Source of the DNA: Rhynchonema sp. JSB1_4
Taxonomy: Eukaryota; Nematoda; Chromadorea; Monhysterida; Xyalidae
Direction: 5' to 3'
DNA length: 64,000 nucleotides
Assembly: GCA_030248065.1 (NCBI GenBank)
Contig: JASAMV010009104.1
Coordinates: forward strand, 41,233 to 105,232
Positions 56,622 through 64,000 of the stretch are shown here, piece after piece; the first letter of the stretch is position 1, and each line of letters opens with the position of its first letter. The notes beneath the pieces were generated by a model, which worked only from the letters and a program-made list of their open reading frames with translations, had not been told where the DNA came from and searched no databases. Made by a program: the position numbers and the translations under genes.

Positions 56622-58415
56622 TTAAGGCATAATTCAACAGCGTATGCTGAAAACGACCGTTGGTCAAATTTTCAAACTTTTTCTCAAACCCAGTCGCATT
56701 TGTTCAACGCATGATTACATATCTCAACAAGCACACTAAATCTGGCCTTAATTGCGTTGGGAGGGTGTGCGCTAAATCAGCTGCAATTCAGAGCGCAATT
56801 CCCGTGTTCTCCTCGTCTCTCTCCGGAGTCGCGCGGCTGCGTGGTTTTTTTGGCGTTACCAAAGGTATAAATTGAATTTTGGCGAATTTGTGTTTGCCGC
56901 GTCCGTCGGTGCGTTGTGCCGTGCACTGCACATGGGGCGCTTGCTTGAACGTGTGCGTGCGGATATGCTCGGAAGTTGGGACTGTGGCAAAATTATTCGG
57001 CTATTTCACTTCGGGTCGAAGTTTTCAGTGGGCTTTTATAACATGAGCTTGATGGCATTTGATGACTATGTATTTGCCATTCTCTGTTAGGTTACGCAAA
57101 TATAATACGACTACCATACCAACATATCATTACATTTTGTGGATACCACCAGCATAAAATCGGCGAACAGAACAACTTGATGTTTCATGTGTATACCATG
57201 GCATATTCATTAATTCAACCAAAAATAAATTTTAGTGTGAGAACAGATCGCACGTGAGCAGTGACAACATCAACGATGATAATAGCAGTTAAAAGAAATC
57301 AAGGAATTCATAAAAAGCACACAACATCGAATGATTGCTCAAATACGTCAGCCCTCAACTATGTACATATACGTACCATTATAATCGGTACACATGCGAA
57401 CCTTGAAACTAAAAAAACAGACAGGAAATACCGGGACAACAATTTGACAAAACGACTATCCAAGTGAAACTATGTTCACATACAGTATTTTTGTCATCGA
57501 TGTGGGGTATCTTAATCGATTTTAGATAAATCAGACAGCAATTAAATTATGTTGTTGTGTGTCCTTAAGAGAATTAAATTAGTTTGACAAGAACGAGATC
57601 GACGAGTTAACTAATCCAGACGCGCACGGCAACCCAATATCTTAAGTACCGGCCGGGCACCCGAGTTTCTTTCCTTAACTTTAATCCAAAAGCATAAAAG
57701 TCAGAACTTAGGTAGGTGGTATTCAAAGCACGTGAGATTAGATTATGACAAACTCATTCAAAATCGATTCAAATGTCACGTGTACGACGCAAATGCTATA
57801 GGAATGGAGCTCCAGCGACACTCGGCTCCGGGAACGGCCCCAACAATTTGTATGCACATCGGAAGTAAAATTTCAACTGACAAAACCGCACGAATAGATA
57901 CTGTATATTGATACAGTGTATGATATATTATAACCTGGGATGTGCAGTCCAGACTCTGTCGTGACTAAGTGTTTGAACGAGGCCTCTTTATCGATATCGA
58001 GATCGAGATTTCAAAAATCTTTCGAGCGCGAGATATCGTTCGAAGACGAGTAACAACTACATAACATAACAAGGAAACATGATTTTGATGTAAATACACT
58101 CTGAGCTGAAAGTTGTATGCGCCTGGAACAGCTTGGTGAACAAAAATACCAGCAGAAAATCGTGTAAGGAAGGGCACAGGCAGTATGATGCCAAACTGCC
58201 GTAATGCCGTAATCAGGTAATAACCGCCCGATGGTATGATGGGAAACCCTGAGACAAGTTCAAAATTGATTTCCCTTGTTCAGGCCCAGACTAGGCTCAG
58301 GCCAAAAACGCCCAGCCAATTCGTGCACTCTATCACAAATCGAAAATTTGCGTTTTCTCTTTCCCGAGAAACTGTCCCAGGATTTCGGACAATGCGTCCA
58401 AGTACATTGATGCCA

Positions 58416-60665
58416 TCACATACAGCCGCACTGCGTGACGATGACGTCATCGAATGTCTGTGACACGCGTTCGTTGTTGTCGCGTGACGTCATGATGGTG
58501 AGCGGCTCGAATTGGACCGGACTGCAGCACGGCCTCAGGCCCATGCCCAGCATCACGTCCTGCAAAACAACACAAACTTAAATTTTGCTTCCGTGTTGCG
58601 GTGGTTTTATTTGCGGTATTGTATGCTCCACCCAGATTACTTTGATCGTAAACACGTGGTAAACTGCGTCACAAACATGGCTATAACGTCATGGGTTATT
58701 GCTGCGCATGGGTCGAATCATGCGCAAATTATTGTGCACCATGCGGTACCTTACCACAAACAGAATATTCGTCAATGATCACCACTGTAACCTGTGTTTG
58801 CCACTTGATTCGACAGACAAGAGTGAATGGCTAAAGGGACGAACCGAATTGCGAACATCGGCATAGATGGCCATTCCGGTGGTGTCGACGCTAGCGAACC
58901 CTCCAAAGTTGCGACATCGACCCAGACAGTAGTAGAAGTCGAACGAGCGCGGCTGAATGATCCAACCGGACCTGTAAGTGATCGCGTTATTGGAGTTTGA
59001 AACATCACAAAACTGGATCCTGCAATTGTGTGAATACAATCTGATGAATGCCACATCATGACCGACCATCCCAGTTCAGTGAAATTGATGTGCACCCGAC
59101 GCCGACAGCACGGCAGAATGTTGGCCTGGAACTCGGTGGTGGTGGCGTTGAGCATTGCCGCGTCCCATTGTTGCTCGCAATCGCCGATCAACGTGCCACT
59201 TGCCTGCGACAGAAAGTGCACTTTCTTGCTACTGTCGGTCGATTGATGTTTCATTAACGACATCATCTAAACGCGCCATCACCACCTACTGTAACGATGA
59301 TGACCTGCTATAAATTCGGACTGTTGCAGCCCCATCCCTTTAGTCATATTCGTACATCGTCGATGTATGGTGCAATCTATATGGTCGATGCAAGGATGGA
59401 TTTCACAAAACAAATTCATGCTCAACATCAAAGTTCACCGTCAGACTCAAAGTACGTGTGAAATAAAGGTGAATTCCACGATGATGTTTCACTGTGGGCT
59501 GCACGTGTGTCGAACTTAACTTTGAGCTCACTGCTGAGCTGGAGTTTTTCTGTGAAATCCACAGTGTGCTAATACAGGCAATGAAGAATCAACCGATCAA
59601 TCAACGGAACTCATGTTAATTGTGCGACGTTGAAACATCAACCGTTCAAGTGCTCACCGTTCGCAGACTGTCGTGTCGTTTGGCGAGCGGTCGTCTTCGG
59701 TGTTTCGACTTGTCGGCGCTGATTGGCTGCGCGTACAGTTCGAATTTCAAAGTTGGCGCGCGCGCCATTGTCGAATCGAGCAATAGTTGTTGGTCGCAGT
59801 CAGCGTCAGCACCGTCTAACCGTGCAACATCACCGGTATTGTTTGTGGTGGTGGTGGTGTTGGCAAAGAAGTGCAGCATCAAATGTACATGGAAATGCGT
59901 ACTGCTTGATGTTGACGCATGTGTCAGCAACGGCATCAAGTCGTACGTGCATGTTTGTGCCTGACACAGCAAGGCGATCTCGGTTGCATGCCTGCGTCGA
60001 CTGCGGTGTGTCGGTGTGAATCGATGCAGACGCATTTGAATGTGACTGGCTCGTTGCCAAATCGATCCATCCGTGAAGTGAATGGCCGCCCGTTGCAGTG
60101 AAACATCAGACACACGCGGCAACGTGACGTTGTAGCGGAATTGACGACGGCAGGCTGCTGTGCGCGAGCCAACTGTAAATGGAACAGCGGGCAGCAGAGT
60201 GAAATTGGTCTGATTTTATTGGTGTGATTTTGTTGAGCAAAATGTCACGGCACAGCGTTAAAATTGCACACCATCCGTGCGAATATTGTATTTTTCGTAC
60301 ATTTGACCTTCATTGAGCACTCACGTACAGTAATCAGTCACATACTAACCGTTGTTGTCGCCTTTCACCGACACGACAATCGGTCGTTGTGCGGCCACAC
60401 GGTCGTCGTCGTTGTTGTCACGTGATGTTTCTCTTGTGGCAGCAGTGCGTCGTACACGTACGTCCTCCTCACGTTCGCCGAATCGCTGCAGCAACTTTGC
60501 TTTGATCACGTTCACGTGCCAATCGTCCAACACACGTGCTGCACGTTCACGTTCAGCGTTGTGGTTGATGTTGTGATTTGGTGATGTTTCACACGACACA
60601 CAGCTTGACTGGATGAGTGGCAAAAGCAGCAGTACGAGTGCCAGCGATAGATTGACCAGCCACAT
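58416..60665 (-). CDS. TGF-beta/activin-type ligand, right copy, 412 aa
   Basis: Exons in transcript order: 60665-60350, 60172-59658, 59203-59067, 58971-58845, 58559-58416, each exactly the same length as its left-arm partner and with the same splice sites and phases. All nine mature cysteines, the PLAKR cleavage site and the signal peptide are kept. Visible amino-acid differences from the left copy are few and mostly outside the cystine knot: in the signal peptide (NLSLA for NLSLT), the prodomain (ATRETS for ATSETS, QRAAIHF for QRATIHF, a CTFDA for CASNA change) and the mature N terminus (SGTLIG for SGALIG). With no frame damage, both copies look functional or are two alleles. The gene points toward the left copy; their stop codons are about 11.6 kb apart. 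Confidence 0.9.
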
Positions 60666-61380
60666 ACCGTTGTTGGATACAATGCCGTAGTTCAGATGGA
60701 TCACATTTGAACTGATCAGGGAGTTTCGTTTCCAATCCTAGTTTTCTGGAAAAAAGTGTTAATGGTACTTCTGGTAATTCACACGCCAGTGAAGCGGAAA
60801 GCGGCACTGAGCGAGCGTAAACGCAGCATTATGCCGTGCAGCAGACTTTTATGAATGAATGCAGCTGTCCATACAAACTTGTCGAAAAACGTGTGCACAA
60901 AAAGGGGCCACACAATAAGGTGTCGAGGCACCCACGATCCCAAAGGAGAGAAGGGTGCAGTTTGGCCGAGGCAGGCTGAGAGTGGTCCAGCAATCAATTA
61001 CAGAGAGAGCACTGTCGAAGACAAAGTGCAACACAAAGTTGCGTGAGCGGCCATCACGACGGGGCATAAACACGTGTCAAGATTAATGTCGCGGTGGTAA
61101 CGGGTACCGAATCATACCCCATCCCGCTAAACACTTGGACAAGGTTGCGTAAAGTCACGTGACGGACTGAAAAAGTGTAGCGGTGTTGCACTTCATGCCC
61201 AAGTGCGTTAGTAATCGTTACCAGTTACAACCACCTGTGAAGAATTACGCGCACTGCGCAAGCTTTTGGCCAGCTTCCAAACCCATTACAGTGCGGCGTT
61301 TTGTGCGCACGTTGTTACCGTAAACAAGTGTGCTCTGCCCGTAAACAAGTTAAGAACGTGGGGTGGTAAGAATCGCAAAG

Positions 61381-63193
61381 TACGGTTCACAAAACTGAAA
61401 TTTTGGATATGGTTTTTTTGATTGGAAATCAATGCCACAACATATTTAGGAATGCTCTCCAAGTTTGGCGTTCCAAATGTAAGTATACTTTCAGTAATTT
61501 CAATTTAAAGGTGCTCGGTTTGCATTTTTTGGGAAATTTTAAAAATGAAAAATGATGAAAAAATAAATGTCAATCCAATTGGATCTCAGCCGATAAACAA
61601 CATTGGGCGCTGAAATTTGCACACATATAGCAGTTTTTTGTCCGCTTTTCAGCTGCGCAAAAATAGTTGCACGATATTGGATGTTTTCTCTTCCATTGCA
61701 TTTTTTTTAAAAAATGTCAAAAAAACGAGTGCATCTCAGAAACACCCAATTTTAAAAAAGTCCTCACCGACGAATTCTTTCTATTGGGCCTCAAAATGTG
61801 CGCCATAAAATTCTGGTATTGGCGTATGAATGTGGTTTGTGACAAATTTGAATATTGTCGGCAATTTATGTTAGTATGAAGCAAAAAAATTTCGTCGTTT
61901 TATTTTCTTTCTTGTTTTGTCGTGGTGCGCAGTTCAATTGAATGACGGAATATGTAAAAATTGATGCATGTGTTTCCCAAATATGAGTTCTGATGTGTAT
62001 GCTGCTGAAACCTACATATGTGTTTCTTAACTGTAAATACCACGAGAGTGCTTTCAATTTATGTGCTTATCAAGGCAACCGTTTGTTAGGAAAATGCAGC
62101 AAATCTGTGAATGGCTATTCGTTTGTTTCAACTGTTGCCTATTTCTAAATGTTTTTGCATTGCATCCGGTTACGAAATAAAAAGTAATAATGGTAAAACG
62201 TTCACCCAAAACCCGCGACGCAAAACAAAGACACGCTACAGGGTTTGAACCTGTGCGACAGACACACGCACGCATGTTCAATGCTACGCCTAACCGATTG
62301 CGCTACGCGATCCAGCCGCTGGCTTGCCTTAATGTGTTACATAAATGTAATTGCGCGTGCGCATGTGTGTTCCGCCGTTTACATAAAACGTGTTGTGTTG
62401 CAGCCATAATGTGTGTGTTGACTGCTTGTATTGTGTGTGTTGTTGTTGTTGCTAGTTGCTCACCTCGTGTGATGCATCAAGTGACAGGTTGCAGCGAATT
62501 TTTGCCAGTCACGGCCGGTGCCAAATAGCTTGCATTTTTGAACTTGTATCCATTTTGATAGCTTGTCACGTGTCATGAACAAGCTGTTTACTTTCAGACC
62601 ACGTTGACAAGCATCTTGTTGCCGTTCGTGACACCCACATCGGTCGTTTCTCCAATGTGAATCCGTGCAAAGAAAAAGACAAAAACGTGAGAGAAAAAAA
62701 ACAAAAAATGTTCTTTATCTAAACTTTTAAGGAGATATTCAAATTTGTCACAAACCACACTTATAACCCAATATCAGAATTTTATGGCGCACATTTTGAG
62801 ACCAAATAGAAAGAATTCGTCGGTGAGGACTTTTTTAAAATTGGTTGTTTTTGATATGCACTAAATTTCAGAGCTGATTTTTGAAAAAATTATCGGAAGA
62901 GAAAATGCAGCGAATTTTTGCATTTATTTTTACATGGTTGAAAAGTGGATAAAAAATTGACCATTATGTGTTATTTTCATTAAATAGCATCCGATCTAAA
63001 ACAAATGACAGCCTCATCAACATAAACTTGGTACATTTTTGGAATTTCAAGAAATCTTCGACCTGCCCACTTAAATGCGCCCATAACTATTTAATGCTTT
63101 GGAGTTTGGATCCAAAATTTTGTATGTGTCTTAGTAAATGTAGTAGTCAACTTTTTGTGCAATATGAGCGAAATCCATTTTTTTCGGTTTGTG
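61381..63193. mobile_element. Diverged 1.8-kb foldback element outside the right arm
   Basis: 61381-61870 and 62735-63193 are inverted repeats with many mismatches. The best block is TTTTAAAAAAGTCCTCACCG and the following 100 bp, including ATGTGCGCCATAAAATTCTG. The outer ends pair GGTTCACAAAACTGAAA with TTTCGGTTTGTGAACC-type sequence. The middle (about 61870-62735) is unique and holds a tRNA-like sequence. No transposase seen. Confidence 0.65.
62232..62313 (-). tRNA. tRNA-like sequence or tRNA pseudogene
   Basis: On the minus strand a good A box (TAGCGCAATCGG) and a perfect B box (GGTTCAAACCC) occur at tRNA spacing. A five-pair T stem (ACAGG/CCTGT) and a loop TTGAACA with possible anticodon GAA are present. 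The acceptor stem has mismatches, the anticodon stem is short and the variable region is long. It is more likely a decayed tRNA or the head of a SINE than a working gene. Confidence 0.35.
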
Positions 63194-64000
63194 AACCCTA
63201 TTCCATTGATACCTATCTGTTACTATTACCCCACGCTCTTAATTAAGACATTTTGCCAGATAGATTCGAACGAAAAAGGCCAAATCTGATCGATTTTGAG
63301 TTTGGGATAAAAATCAGTTCTATGGGTCGGGAATATTACGTACGCAAAATATTTTTTGAAAACTCCCTGTCTAAGCCGAGATATAGCTCAAAAAAGGAAA
63401 TTTTGTGCTGAGCCCAAAAAAGGCCGAGGAGAAAAATAATTAAAAAGTCATAACTATTTTTGTGAATGGAATTTCGAGAAGCTGTTTTCGCCAGATTGTT
63501 GATAAATGCTTCCGGTAAAAGCACACTGTAATAACGATGCTATCTGCGCAAAGAGTGGCTGAAAAATTGGTACCGAAGGAGATAGAAAAAATCACGTTTC
63601 TTGCCCAACTTTAAGGGTGACCGAAAAATGCTTCCACGCGCCTCCAGCAAAACCATGGGTCCCGGCCCTTTGCATGGGCGATTGTCTTTCCAAATCAATT
63701 AAAAAATTTCACTTCGGGTCATAATCGATTGCGTAACATCACTTACAAAACACCTCCCCACACGATATTGCGCACCCCAGTGTGCGCCAGACAGCCAGCT
63801 TGTGAGCGCGCGCGCGTGTAATCTGGCGGCTCAATATTATTTTATGCAGATTACCTGGCACACCTCTGGGGAATTGTTTTACAAGTGATTATTGAGCAAA
63901 AACTAAATGTGTTCACAATGTTCTACAAGTCTGAATTCTGATACGAAAAGTGTTGTACGGGGAATTTCAAAAGCGTTTGCCGAATTGAGCGGCACGTCAT
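63194..64000. other. Right end of window, nothing recognised
   Basis: No exon, RNA gene or repeat with a second copy in the window was found here. Confidence 0.4.

Larger units (their letters stand above)
53131..61352. repeat. Right arm of the 8-kb inverted duplication
   Basis: Complement of 43311-51742. It carries its own TTAA element (55983-56621) and lacks the two left-arm insertions. The TGF-beta ligand gene lies in its outer part. Confidence 0.9.

Overview
The window reads as nuclear DNA from an invertebrate, probably a protostome. Genes are small and split by GT-AG (and apparently GC-AG) introns, several proteins carry eukaryotic secretory signals and dibasic-processed peptides, a Pol III tRNA gene is present, and non-coding DNA is full of short foldback transposons. 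No operons, Shine-Dalgarno sites, CRISPR or phage genes are visible. I cannot fix the phylum. The FxxW(A/S)-amide peptides belong to the kinin family known from arthropods and molluscs, and the FkbM-type methyltransferase has relatives in several invertebrate groups. All gene models were built by hand from splice signals and reading phase.

Layout. 0.3-2.6 kb: the 3' end of a secreted cysteine-rich modular protein gene (+). 2.6-9.3 kb: no gene seen. 9.3-24.8 kb: a neuropeptide neighbourhood. It holds a novel RAFF/PGGRFF precursor (+, 5 exons), a Raf-like kinase (-, 7 coding exons), a kinin-like precursor with KFYSWA-amide repeats (-, 5 exons) and a second kinin-like precursor with APFYAWS-amide repeats (-, 4 exons). 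Introns of these genes hold foldback elements, one three-layer nested insertion and a tRNA-Ile gene. 24.8-33.5 kb: no gene seen. 33.5-36.2 kb: three different foldback/hAT-like elements, one with terminal repeats expanded into a tandem array. 36.8-40.4 kb: a membrane-anchored FkbM-type methyltransferase (+, 7 exons), convergent with an unidentified minus-strand 3' exon. 42.0-42.8 kb: a hAT-like element with an 8-bp target duplication.

43.3-61.35 kb is one large palindrome: two arms of about 8.2-8.4 kb around a spacer of about 1.4 kb. Each arm carries an intact five-exon gene for a TGF-beta/activin-type ligand, so the two genes face each other. The arms differ by small changes and by three transposon insertions (two only in the left arm, one only in the right). 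The right arm is followed by a diverged 1.8-kb foldback containing a tRNA-like sequence.

How the genes fit together: most recognised products belong to intercellular signalling (three peptide precursors, two TGF-beta ligands) or its relay (Raf-like kinase). A 10-bp word, TGATGTTTCA or its complement, recurs about 25 times, nearly always inside or beside these genes. Its role is unknown.
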